Source: Bacteriovoracaceae bacterium UBA1018
GTDB lineage: Bacteria > Bdellovibrionota > UBA1018
Length of the DNA: 5,620 bases
Direction of reading: 5' to 3'
NCBI GenBank assembly: GCA_002291495.1
Contig: DBAE01000050.1
Span: 1-5,620 of the forward strand
Below the pieces are notes generated by a model. It was not told where the DNA came from. It made no database searches and worked only from the letters and a program-made list of their open reading frames with translations. This document shows, one piece after another, positions 1 to 5,620 of this stretch. A program made the position numbers and the translations under genes. The number at the start of each line of letters is the position of its first letter. The first letter of the stretch is position 1.

Positions 1-761
1 CCTAAAGTATTAGTCAGAACCCACCCTTGGATACCCCAGACCTCCCCTTGGGAAAGTATTTGGTCCAGCTGAGAGCCCTGAACTTCAGGTGCTAGCTTGA
101 GAAATATTGCTGGTCGAGTGCTCCAACCTTCGATTTCTTCTTTTACACTCTCAATAATCGGTTTGAGCGCCTCTAAAGTTTGAAGAGATCGCAGCCCAGG
201 TGTGTTGGGTGAACTCACGTTGATGGTGATATAATCGGCAAGCCCACGAAATGCTGAGGCCGCCATTTTGTAATCCAAATGTGCTTTTTCTAAGGGCGTA
301 TCCTTATTTTTGCCAACATTGATGCCTACACGAAACCATGAAGGAAGCTCAGCGCGAGCTTCACTTACCTTTCTCGATACCGCCACAGCGCCAGCACCAT
401 TAAATCCCATGCAATTAAATAAGGCCAAGCGTTTCGCATCTCTAAAGAGGCGCGGTTTTGGATTACCTTCTTGAGGGCGAGGCGTAACCGTACCAATCTC
501 AGCAAATCCAAAGCCGAGAGACGGGAGCACGGGTAGTAACTCTCCATCTTTATCAAACCCTGCTGCTAGTCCTAAAGGTAGAGCAAACTCTAGACCAGCG
601 ATCTGACGAGAGAAGGAGGGAGCTGAAGTTTGAGATCCCATCTCAATTAGGGTCTTTCCCCCAGGCAAAGAATAGATCTTCTGGGTAAGATGCACGATCG
701 TCCTATGAACTTGCTCGGGATCAAACCTGAATAGGAAAAACTTTAAGATTTTCCAAATCAC
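1..761 (-). CDS. pyrD: Dihydroorotate dehydrogenase (quinone), class 2; C-terminus cut by window edge
   Basis: Oxidises dihydroorotate to orotate, the fourth step of de novo UMP synthesis, using FMN and passing electrons to membrane quinone. The first 253 codons are present, of about 340 in the family. The N-terminus (FRFDPEQVH, residues 11-19) is the short amphipathic membrane-binding region typical of class 2 enzymes. Next come the FMN/substrate motifs: LGLAAGFDKDGE (63-74, Lys71), EIGTVTPRPQ (88-97), MGFNG (118-122), GINVGKNKDTP (146-156) and INVSSPNTPGLRSLQ (180-194), where Ser184 matches the catalytic serine that marks class 2. FLKLAPE (220-226) holds the FMN-contacting Lys222, and TNT lies at 250-252. 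The start is a GTG at 761; the next upstream ATG (768) is in another frame and closes after 15 codons. The gene lies 3 nt downstream of the methyltransferase stop codon, so translation is probably coupled. Identification is from clear resemblance to E. coli PyrD and is very secure. Confidence 0.97.
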   Translation of the reverse strand, partial: MIWKILKFFLFRFDPEQVHRTIVHLTQKIYSLPGGKTLIEMGSQTSAPSFSRQIAGLEFALPLGLAAGFDKDGELLPVLPSLGFGFAEIGTVTPRPQEGNPKPRLFRDAKRLALFNCMGFNGAGAVAVSRKVSEARAELPSWFRVGINVGKNKDTPLEKAHLDYKMAASAFRGLADYITINVSSPNTPGLRSLQTLEALKPIIESVKEEIEGWSTRPAIFLKLAPEVQGSQLDQILSQGEVWGIQGWVLTNTL

Positions 762-764
762 TTT

Positions 765-2033
765 TCATGCCTTTCGCAAGAAAGACTGCATAAAAAATCC
801 ATCCGAAGGTCCGGGACCGACAAATCCGCCCTGTTGAGCTTCAAAATCTGGATGTGCGTCTAAAAATGCGCGTACTACGTCCCTAGTTTCTGCTTTTCTA
901 AACGTACAAACCCCGTATGTGAGTCTTCCACCAGGAGCAACTAATGAAGAATAAAGACTGAGCAGCCTAAACTGGATGCTTGGCATACGAACAAGCACAT
1001 CAGGAGTTTGTCTCCATTTGATATCTGGATTGCGTCTCAAAACACCCCATCCACTGCATGGTGCGTCGACAAGTACGGCATTCGCAGTTTTTTCAAAACG
1101 ATTGATAGCGCTCGATTCATTTCCTTCTTCAAGGGCAACTGCCTGGATATTGGTCACTCCAGCTCGAGTGGCTCTTCTTCTTAACGCTTGGAGCTTTCTC
1201 TCCGATACATCGTAAGAATAGATACGGCCCTTGCCCTTGAGCAGATCGGCCAAGGCTAAACTTTTTCCGCCCGCGCCCGCGCATGCGTCCACAACTGTCC
1301 AAGGTGAAATATTTTCAGGCAGTTTGGGAAGCTCCTGTGGGATCCGAACACTTCCTGGCGTTTCTTGGAGTAAGTGTGAAAACTCATCCGGAAATAGAGA
1401 AAACAATGCCATGATCTGAGACCCTTCATCTTGGATCTCAAAAGCGCCCTTTTCGTACATTTCGGTTGAAAGAAGTGGCGCATATCCCGCTAGTCGAATG
1501 CCTACGGGTGAAAAATCTGAAATTTGAGCACGAACAGGAATGCGCTCTTCATTTTTTAAAACGTCTAAGAGTTTTGTTGGGCCTGGGTTGCGATTTACTC
1601 GAAGGCTCAATGGCGCTTCTTGTCCTAATGTCTTTGCTAATTGTTCAGCAACTTCGGGTCCAAAGTCAGCTTTCCATTCGTCGACCATCTGAGAGGGGAA
1701 GTCTTCGACAACTGGATCGGTTTGAACTCTACCTTGTGACATACTTCGATAGAGGTATTCGGCCATGAGATGCGCCGGTCGCCATTTAACAATTTGTGCC
1801 GGAGTAAGCGACCAAGGCTCTCCTGGAGCCACCCCAACTCCCACTGCCTCTGCAAGCGAGTTCGGCTGAAGTAGAATTTGAGGAAGAATCTGAGCTAAAA
1901 TCGATTTTGTGTGTTTGGCTCTCTTAGAAAGAGCAGAATCCAAGTGAATTGGAGAACTGAAGAGCTCTGTCCACAGCTCGTCGAAAAATTGAAGCAGCTG
2001 GTCTTTCTTATTGCCTTTAAGTTGGTAATCCAT
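765..2033 (-). CDS. RsmB/NOL1-NOP2-Sun family RNA (cytosine-5-) methyltransferase
   Basis: SAM-dependent enzyme that methylates carbon 5 of a cytosine in RNA, most likely rRNA; the exact target cannot be read from sequence. With the ATG at 2033 it has 422 residues. Residues 1 to about 90 form a helical N-terminal region in the place of the NusB-like domain of RsmB, then PLSLRVNRNPGPT (141-153) and IQDEGSQIMAL (200-210) typical of the family. The catalytic fold follows: SAM motif I VVDACAGAGGKS (247-258), an acidic SAM-ribose position in YSYDVSERK (273-281), motif IV VDAPCSGWG (322-330, Cys326) followed by RRNPDIKWR, and motif VI YGVCTFRKAET (373-383), whose Cys376 should be the nucleophile. 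Start choice is uncertain: in-frame ATG 2045 and GTG 2051 also exist; AAGGA lies only 2 nt before ATG 2033 and the other starts have no clear site. pyrD follows after 3 nt. E. coli RsmB (16S m5C967) is the best-known relative, but orthology is not shown, so no symbol is given. Confidence 0.93.
   Translation of the reverse strand: MDYQLKGNKKDQLLQFFDELWTELFSSPIHLDSALSKRAKHTKSILAQILPQILLQPNSLAEAVGVGVAPGEPWSLTPAQIVKWRPAHLMAEYLYRSMSQGRVQTDPVVEDFPSQMVDEWKADFGPEVAEQLAKTLGQEAPLSLRVNRNPGPTKLLDVLKNEERIPVRAQISDFSPVGIRLAGYAPLLSTEMYEKGAFEIQDEGSQIMALFSLFPDEFSHLLQETPGSVRIPQELPKLPENISPWTVVDACAGAGGKSLALADLLKGKGRIYSYDVSERKLQALRRRATRAGVTNIQAVALEEGNESSAINRFEKTANAVLVDAPCSGWGVLRRNPDIKWRQTPDVLVRMPSIQFRLLSLYSSLVAPGGRLTYGVCTFRKAETRDVVRAFLDAHPDFEAQQGGFVGPGPSDGFFMQSFLRKA
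770..774 (-). promoter_or_regulatory. Shine-Dalgarno of pyrD
   Basis: On the minus strand AAAGG occurs 8 nt before the GTG at 761, inside the last codons of the upstream methyltransferase gene. The position suits the GTG, which also gives a PyrD N-terminus of normal length. The intervening ATG at 768-766 is only about 1 nt from AAAGG and its frame is closed almost at once, so this site decides the start in favour of GTG. Confidence 0.55.
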
Positions 2034-2060
2034 CGTCCTTAGCATTCGCACAGCTAGCGG

Positions 2061-2089
2061 TGGAAAATCTAGTTCTTAAGAGATAGAAT
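2061..2089 (+). promoter_or_regulatory. Candidate sigma70-type promoter for the acyl-CoA dehydrogenase
   Basis: In the short divergent region, TGGAAA (2061-2066, 4 of 6 matches to TTGACA) is followed after exactly 17 bp by TAGAAT (2084-2089, 5 of 6 matches to TATAAT). A transcript would begin near 2096 and have a leader of about 30 nt before the ATG at 2127. The match is good in spacing but the -35 box is weak. No comparable pair was found on the minus strand for the methyltransferase. Confidence 0.4.
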
Positions 2090-2096
2090 CGTTCTA
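2084..2096. promoter_or_regulatory. 13-bp palindrome over the candidate -10 box
   Basis: TAGAA-TCG-TTCTA is a perfect inverted repeat with 5-bp arms and a 3-bp centre. It covers the whole candidate -10 hexamer and reaches the expected transcription start, a normal position for a repressor operator. No regulator family can be named from it, and a 5-bp-arm palindrome can easily arise by chance. Confidence 0.25.
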
Positions 2097-2113
2097 ATAA
2101 CGAAGTTTTAAAT

Positions 2114-2120
2114 GAGGAGA
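2114..2120 (+). promoter_or_regulatory. Ribosome binding site of the acyl-CoA dehydrogenase
   Basis: GAGGAGA lies 6 nt before the ATG at 2127, an ideal Shine-Dalgarno arrangement. It overlaps the alternative in-frame ATG at 2112, which is thereby excluded as the main start. Confidence 0.85.
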
Positions 2121-2126
2121 AAATCC

Positions 2127-3272
2127 ATGATCGACTTTTCTTTGTCTGATGAACAATTGCAGCTCCAAGATTTGGCTCGAAAATTTGCTAAAGATGAGAT
2201 CATTCCGAAAGCAGCTCATCACGACAAAACTGGTGAGTATCCGCGTGAAGTTGCAGCAAAAGCTTGGGAACTGGGCTTAATGAACACTCACGTACCAGCA
2301 GAATACGGCGGACTCGGCCTCGGCGTGTTAGAAGGCTGTATTATCACTGAAGAACTTGCCTATGGGTGCACAGGGATCGCTACTGCTATGGAAGCCAATA
2401 CTTTGGCGTCCGCCCCAATCATCGTTGCAGGCTCCGATGAACAGAAGAAAGAATTTCTAGGCCAGCTGACCGCTGAACCTAAATTTGCCGCTTATTGCGT
2501 AACAGAACCAGGAGCCGGATCCGATGTCAGTGGTATCCGAACGACAGCAAAAAAAGACGGTTCAGATTACGTCATCAACGGATCAAAAATGTGGATCACA
2601 AATGCCAGCGTAGCTGACTGGTATTTCGTCTTGGCATATACGGACACAGCTCTTAAGCACAAAGGTATGTCTGGTTTTATCGTTCCCGCAAAAACACCTG
2701 GCATTACAGTAGGCAAGAAAGAGTGGAACATGGGTCAACGTGCGAGTGATACTCGCGGAATTACCTTTGATAACGTGCGCGTGCCGGAACGATATCGACT
2801 AGGAAAAGAAGGCGAAGGCTTTAAAATCGCGATGAGTGCCTTTGACCATACACGCCCAGCAGTATCAGCAGGGGCCGTAGGGCTTGCTCGCCGTGCAATG
2901 GATGAGGCAATTCAGTATTCTATGACTCGCAAAACCTTTGGCCAACCCATCGCTAGCTATCAAGCCGTGAGTTTCATGATTGCGGATATGGCAAAGGATA
3001 TCGAGGCTGCTCGACTCTTAGTTCACAAAGCAGCGTGGGAAATTGATCGCGGAAATCGAAACACTAAGTTTGCAGCTATGGCAAAAGCGTTTTGCGCAGA
3101 TATGGCAATGCGCGTAGCCACCGATGCAGTCCAAGTATTTGGTGGATACGGCTATTCTGAAGAGTATCCTGTCGAAAAGCTCATGAGAGATGCCAAGATC
3201 TATCAGATCTATGAAGGCACAAGCCAAATTCAACGTCTCATCATCGCCAAAGAGATTTTCGAACGAGCTTAG
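2127..3272 (+). CDS. Acyl-CoA dehydrogenase, medium-chain (MCAD/ACADM) type
   Basis: FAD enzyme that introduces the trans-2 double bond into acyl-CoA, the first step of fatty-acid beta-oxidation, passing electrons to electron-transfer flavoprotein. It has 381 residues from the ATG at 2127, full length for the family; the in-frame ATG at 2112 is rejected because it overlaps the strong ribosome binding site. The N-terminal helical domain includes [12 protein letters not shown] (46-57) and EELAYGCTG (75-83). The middle beta domain carries the FAD/substrate motifs [14 protein letters not shown] (123-136) and MWITN (155-159). The C-terminal helical domain has RKTFG (268-272), QVFGGYGY (336-343) and [10 protein letters not shown] (361-370), with Glu363 as the catalytic base. 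Several blocks ([51 protein letters not shown] split over 347-371) match human mitochondrial MCAD almost word for word, from memory. Chain-length preference is inferred. Its 3' end overlaps the opposing hydrolase gene by 32 bp. Confidence 0.96.
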   Translation: MIDFSLSDEQLQLQDLARKFAKDEIIPKAAHHDKTGEYPREVAAKAWELGLMNTHVPAEYGGLGLGVLEGCIITEELAYGCTGIATAMEANTLASAPIIVAGSDEQKKEFLGQLTAEPKFAAYCVTEPGAGSDVSGIRTTAKKDGSDYVINGSKMWITNASVADWYFVLAYTDTALKHKGMSGFIVPAKTPGITVGKKEWNMGQRASDTRGITFDNVRVPERYRLGKEGEGFKIAMSAFDHTRPAVSAGAVGLARRAMDEAIQYSMTRKTFGQPIASYQAVSFMIADMAKDIEAARLLVHKAAWEIDRGNRNTKFAAMAKAFCADMAMRVATDAVQVFGGYGYSEEYPVEKLMRDAKIYQIYEGTSQIQRLIIAKEIFERA

Positions 3273-4107
3273 AGAGAGAATTTTGCCACAAAAATGATCT
3301 GGCCTTGTTTAGCACCCAGCCTGGGTTTTCTAAACAAGGCCAGTGTCCACAGATTTCATTTTCAAAATACGAAGCATCCTTTAAGTTACGAAATAACGAT
3401 AAGCTGTGCTCATTGGGAGCAAATGGGTCCTTACTCCCTGCTAGGACAAGCGTAGGAGTTTTGACAGTTTTCAAAGCCGCTCTCCACGCTAATCTTTCTT
3501 GCTCCTGCGGCCAACTTTCGTAGAGCGACTCGATCGAACGAATCATCGACCTACGGGCGTCCCGATTATTCCATAAAACAGAGATCATTTGGCCGTGTTC
3601 ATTACCTTCACCTAAGGTATCCCCCAAAGCCTTTCTAATTTTTTTGCGCAAAAAGTAGGCACCACAGCTCAGGGAAATCGGCGGGAGAGCCTCATTAAGG
3701 GTCAGCGGATTAACGACAATATTGCCTCGGATATCAACGTTATCTACGTATTGTCCCTGAATTGTACACAGTTGAGCCATTGCAGCTCCAATATCGTGGG
3801 AAATCAAAAAGAGAGGCTCTGGAAAGTAGTTTTGGATAAGCTTTAACAAGAGTATCCCATTTTCCACCAGTGAGGGAGGTTGATCGCCCTCATTAAACGA
3901 GTAACCAAATCCAGGAAGATCAATCGAAATGCATCTAAAATCATGGCGAAGATCAGACATAGTTAAATGCCAAAATTCGGAATAACTGAAGCGGCCATGA
4001 ATAAAAAGCAATGAAATGGGTGCCGGTTTAGGAGGACAGTGCTCCGAAACCATAATGCTGTTTTTACGAAAGCTAAAGCAATGACGCACAACGAAGGCCT
4101 GATCCAT
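3241..4107 (-). CDS. Alpha/beta hydrolase with Asp nucleophile (epoxide hydrolase / dehalogenase-like)
   Basis: Predicted soluble alpha/beta-hydrolase of 288 residues; substrate unknown. Fold landmarks occur in order: LLFIHG (33-38, oxyanion-hole region), IDLPGFGYS (62-70), nucleophile elbow [11 protein letters not shown] (101-111), [12 protein letters not shown] (220-231, acidic residue Asp227) and [10 protein letters not shown] (253-262, catalytic His255). The elbow reads S-H-D-I-G, so the nucleophile is Asp105 rather than Ser; this is the form seen in epoxide hydrolases and haloalkane/haloacetate dehalogenases. Residues 140-210 form the variable cap. About 14 residues after the usual end of the fold (from residue 275) are basic and look like an extension. 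The ATG at 4107 is the first start after an in-frame stop that coincides with the end of rsgA; its ribosome binding site is poor, and Met19 (ATG at 4053) is an alternative. rsgA ends 66 bp upstream. The 3' end overlaps the acyl-CoA dehydrogenase and contains a large hairpin. Confidence 0.88.
   Translation of the reverse strand: MDQAFVVRHCFSFRKNSIMVSEHCPPKPAPISLLFIHGRFSYSEFWHLTMSDLRHDFRCISIDLPGFGYSFNEGDQPPSLVENGILLLKLIQNYFPEPLFLISHDIGAAMAQLCTIQGQYVDNVDIRGNIVVNPLTLNEALPPISLSCGAYFLRKKIRKALGDTLGEGNEHGQMISVLWNNRDARRSMIRSIESLYESWPQEQERLAWRAALKTVKTPTLVLAGSKDPFAPNEHSLSLFRNLKDASYFENEICGHWPCLENPGWVLNKARSFLWQNSLSKLVRKSLWR
3290..3343 (-). terminator. Terminator-like hairpin inside the hydrolase reading frame
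   Basis: CTGGCCTTGTTTAG (3299-3312) and CTAAACAAGGCCAG (3330-3343) are perfect 14-bp inverted repeats around a 17-nt loop that contains a second small hairpin (CCCA 3315-3318 with TGGG 3322-3325). Read in the minus direction, the stem is followed after 4 nt by TTTTT (3294 to 3290), the layout of an intrinsic terminator. Read in the plus direction it begins 26 nt after the dehydrogenase stop codon but has no T run directly after it. It lies within the hydrolase coding sequence (codons about 255-270), upstream of that gene's stop at 3241. The structure is certain; termination in either direction is inference. Confidence 0.55.
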
Positions 4108-4173
4108 ACGAGCCCAATCGATTAATTGGAAGCAAGCCAGGTGCCGGATAAACGGACTTTAATCAAATGTTGT

Positions 4174-5184
4174 TTAATTTTCTCCTGCTTTGAGAGATTC
4201 GTAGATTCTTCGATAACTCTGATAGCGCGGGAGTGTCGTCGCCTGGCAACCCGCCTGATCCATGTGATTACAATCGTCCACTGCACAATGAAGGGACGCC
4301 AGCTCCACAAAGTAATCTTTGAGCTCCTCAGGCTGAAGATCTACTAGGCCGAACGCTCGAACTCCAGGAGTATCAATCCATTGTGTGCCCTCGATCAATA
4401 CTGCTCCAGTTGTGGTGTGCTGTCCTTTACCGGTGGCCTGGCTAATGTCTCCTACTCGTCCTTTTTCTTTTCCGAGAAGTCGATTAAGCAAAGAAGTTTT
4501 TCCTACTCCCGAGTGACCACAAAAAACTGCCGTTTGACTGGCAATTAGCTTCTTGAGTTCTTCAGTACCTAAGTTTTGCTTTGCACTCAGTTCAACTACC
4601 GGAATCCCGATGTCCTGATAAACCTTCCAAGGTCGATGCTCTCCGGTCTGTGTATAGAGATCGATCTTATTAATGCATAGAATAGTTGGGATATTTTGAA
4701 GCCCAGCGGCGACTAAAAAGCGATCTACTAAGCCTGGGGAAAAAGCGGGATCCTGCGAAGCGGCGACAACTATTAACAACTCAACATTTGCGACAATCAC
4801 GTGCCGACTATCTCTTTCAGGTGAGGGTCTTGTGAGCTGGTTTGTACGAGGAGCTATATTTTCGATAACTGCAGAAGATTCATCGATCTGGACCACTTCG
4901 ACTCGATCTCCGACTGCGACTGGAGAGCGTTCACGCATTGGCGAATTTTTAGCTAACAGCAGAGTACGACGATAGGTGCAAAGTATTTCTTTTTGATCTT
5001 CGTCTAATCTTGCTCGACATTGATTAGGAAAAACTTCTACAACCTGTGCATTCGGCTGCGCTGCAGAGGGATCTTTTTTTGACCCCTTTTTAGAAGACTT
5101 TGGACGTGGGCCCCGAGTAGTTTTGTTGACGGAATCTTCGTCGTCTAACCAGTCCTCAGAGTTTCCCTTAAACTTAGGCGCCAT
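4174..5184 (-). CDS. rsgA: Small ribosomal subunit biogenesis GTPase RsgA
   Basis: Cytosolic GTPase that binds the 30S subunit late in its assembly and helps mature the decoding centre. The 336 residues show the circularly permuted GTPase order that defines the family: a basic, Lys-rich, low-complexity N-terminus (1-45), an OB-fold region (about 46-115), then G4 NKID (172-175), G5 SAK (200-202), G1 P-loop GHSGVGKTSLLN (223-234), G2 threonines HTTTG (256-260) and G3 DTPG (271-274). The C-terminal zinc site has Cys300, Cys305, His307 and Cys313, spaced C-x4-C-x-H-x5-C as in E. coli RsgA. No key residue is missing. The start is the ATG at 5184, followed by MAPKFKGNSEDW; the ribosome binding site is weak (TGAGA shortly before). 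It lies 48 bp after the thioesterase and 66 bp before the hydrolase on the same strand. Confidence 0.97.
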   Translation of the reverse strand: MAPKFKGNSEDWLDDEDSVNKTTRGPRPKSSKKGSKKDPSAAQPNAQVVEVFPNQCRARLDEDQKEILCTYRRTLLLAKNSPMRERSPVAVGDRVEVVQIDESSAVIENIAPRTNQLTRPSPERDSRHVIVANVELLIVVAASQDPAFSPGLVDRFLVAAGLQNIPTILCINKIDLYTQTGEHRPWKVYQDIGIPVVELSAKQNLGTEELKKLIASQTAVFCGHSGVGKTSLLNRLLGKEKGRVGDISQATGKGQHTTTGAVLIEGTQWIDTPGVRAFGLVDLQPEELKDYFVELASLHCAVDDCNHMDQAGCQATTLPRYQSYRRIYESLKAGEN

Positions 5185-5226
5185 AAAGTCTCAGTCTAAC
5201 TGAAATTGCAAAGTTTAACAAAGCCT

Positions 5227-5252
5227 CGGCCTCTACCACCGGTGATAGGCCG
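5227..5252 (-). terminator. Hairpin at the thioesterase stop codon, possible weak terminator
   Basis: CGGCCT (5227-5232) pairs with AGGCCG (5247-5252), with the 8-bp palindrome CACCGGTG (5237-5244) in between, giving a GC-rich stem with small mismatches that spans the TAG at 5235-5233. In the minus direction it is followed by AGGCTTTGTTAAAC, whose T run is broken, so termination would be partial at best. It may separate the thioesterase from rsgA or simply cap the message end. Confidence 0.3.
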
Positions 5253-5620
5253 GATGCACGGGTTTAACCGCTACGAAAGTACCCGTACAGGTGGCACACA
5301 CTTTTTTCACCTGATCCTGAAGAATAAAAAGTTCAGCTACAATAGAAGCGCGATCTGCTTTAATTTGGGCAGGATCAGCATACGCTGAAAGATAGATTTC
5401 TTGTGAAGTTGGTGTAGGTCTCATCAATTTGACATGAAAATCCGCTGTTACTGAGCAAGGCGGGTGATCCAGCTTCTGTGTCACCATTAATGTATAGGCT
5501 GCAGTCCAATTTGAATGACAGTCCAGTAAAGCCCCAATGATTCCACCATTCAGCACACCCGGAAAAGCTTCGTGGTGGGGTTCGGGCCGCCAACTCGCCA
5601 CTACTTGTAAGGGAGAACTA
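5233..5620 (-). CDS. PaaI-type hotdog-fold thioesterase, N-terminus cut by window edge
   Basis: Predicted acyl-CoA thioesterase of the 4HBT/PaaI superfamily, splitting an acyl-CoA into acid and CoA; substrate unknown. The frame is open to the right edge, 129 complete codons including the stop, so the real start lies outside the window. The GTG at 5601 could serve formally, but SSPLQV before it continues in frame and family members have more residues ahead of this region, so an internal start is unlikely. The hotdog signature HHEAFPGVLNGGIIGALLDCH appears as HEAFPG then VLNGGIIGALLDCH, just after WRPEP; Asn and Asp in NGG and LLD occupy the active-site helix region. Later strands are VTADFHVKLMRPTP and CTGTFVAVKP, with the ending HPAYHRW. 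The protein is small, with no membrane segment visible in the part seen. rsgA follows after 48 bp. Confidence 0.88.
   Translation of the reverse strand, partial: SSPLQVVASWRPEPHHEAFPGVLNGGIIGALLDCHSNWTAAYTLMVTQKLDHPPCSVTADFHVKLMRPTPTSQEIYLSAYADPAQIKADRASIVAELFILQDQVKKVCATCTGTFVAVKPVHPAYHRW

Noticed and set aside
365..556. Minus-strand open frame of 63 codons
   Set aside because: It lies inside pyrD in another frame; the pyrD translation shows every class 2 motif, so this is a shadow.
1466..1768. Plus-strand open frame of 100 codons inside the methyltransferase gene
   Set aside because: It is antisense to conserved catalytic-gene sequence, has no ribosome binding site and no recognisable protein character.
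2112..2126. Upstream in-frame ATG adding five residues (MRRKS) to the acyl-CoA dehydrogenase
   Set aside because: The GAGGAGA site overlaps this ATG and is perfectly spaced for the ATG at 2127; the protein begins at the usual place from there.
4108..4173. Possible promoter or regulatory element between rsgA and the hydrolase (CCAAT...ATTGG repeat at 4115-4130)
   Set aside because: Only 5-bp arms and no credible -35/-10 pair; not better than chance in 66 bp.
5375..5593. Minus-strand 72-codon frame overlapping the thioesterase
   Set aside because: The other frame carries the hotdog signature NGGIIGALLD and the conserved HPAYHRW ending; this one has none.
1..5620. A new defence, mobile or biosynthetic system in this window
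   Set aside because: All six genes belong to well-known housekeeping or metabolic families, composition is even, and there are no integrase, transposase, toxin-antitoxin or array-like repeats.

Overview
The window holds six protein-coding genes packed almost end to end, with no RNA gene, mobile element, CRISPR array or stretch of more than about 100 bases without a gene. All are ordinary chromosomal genes. Base composition is moderate (roughly 45-48% GC by eye) and looks even throughout, so nothing suggests recent transfer. The organism is a Gram-negative-type bacterium. A class 2 (membrane-associated, quinone-linked) dihydroorotate dehydrogenase, an acyl-CoA dehydrogenase of the mitochondrial MCAD kind and the style of the NOL1/NOP2/Sun methyltransferase would fit Bdellovibrionota or another former deltaproteobacterial lineage. 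That placement is inference from protein flavour, not proof.

Layout, left to right. Bases 1-761 (minus): pyrD, pyrimidine synthesis, cut by the left edge so that its C-terminal part is missing. Bases 765-2033 (minus): a RsmB-like RNA m5C methyltransferase lying 3 nt upstream of pyrD, almost certainly cotranscribed and translationally coupled with it. Bases 2034-2126: a short divergent intergenic region with a plausible sigma70-type promoter, a small palindrome over its -10 box and a strong ribosome binding site. Bases 2127-3272 (plus): a complete acyl-CoA dehydrogenase, the only plus-strand gene. Bases 3241-4107 (minus): an alpha/beta hydrolase with an Asp nucleophile, whose 3' end overlaps the dehydrogenase tail to tail by 32 bp. 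Bases 4174-5184 (minus): rsgA, a ribosome-assembly GTPase. Bases 5233-5620 (minus): a hotdog-fold thioesterase cut by the right edge, so its N-terminus is missing.

Thioesterase, rsgA and hydrolase run in the same direction with gaps of 48 and 66 bp and could be one transcription unit, although a hairpin at the thioesterase stop codon might separate them. The acyl-CoA dehydrogenase and the thioesterase both act on acyl-CoA, but no pathway cluster is evident; the two RNA/ribosome genes and pyrD are housekeeping genes.

I found no convincing new biological system. The most notable structure is a perfect 14-bp inverted repeat with a nested inner hairpin, followed by a T5 run in the minus-strand direction. 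It looks like an intrinsic terminator but sits inside the hydrolase reading frame, upstream of that gene's stop codon.
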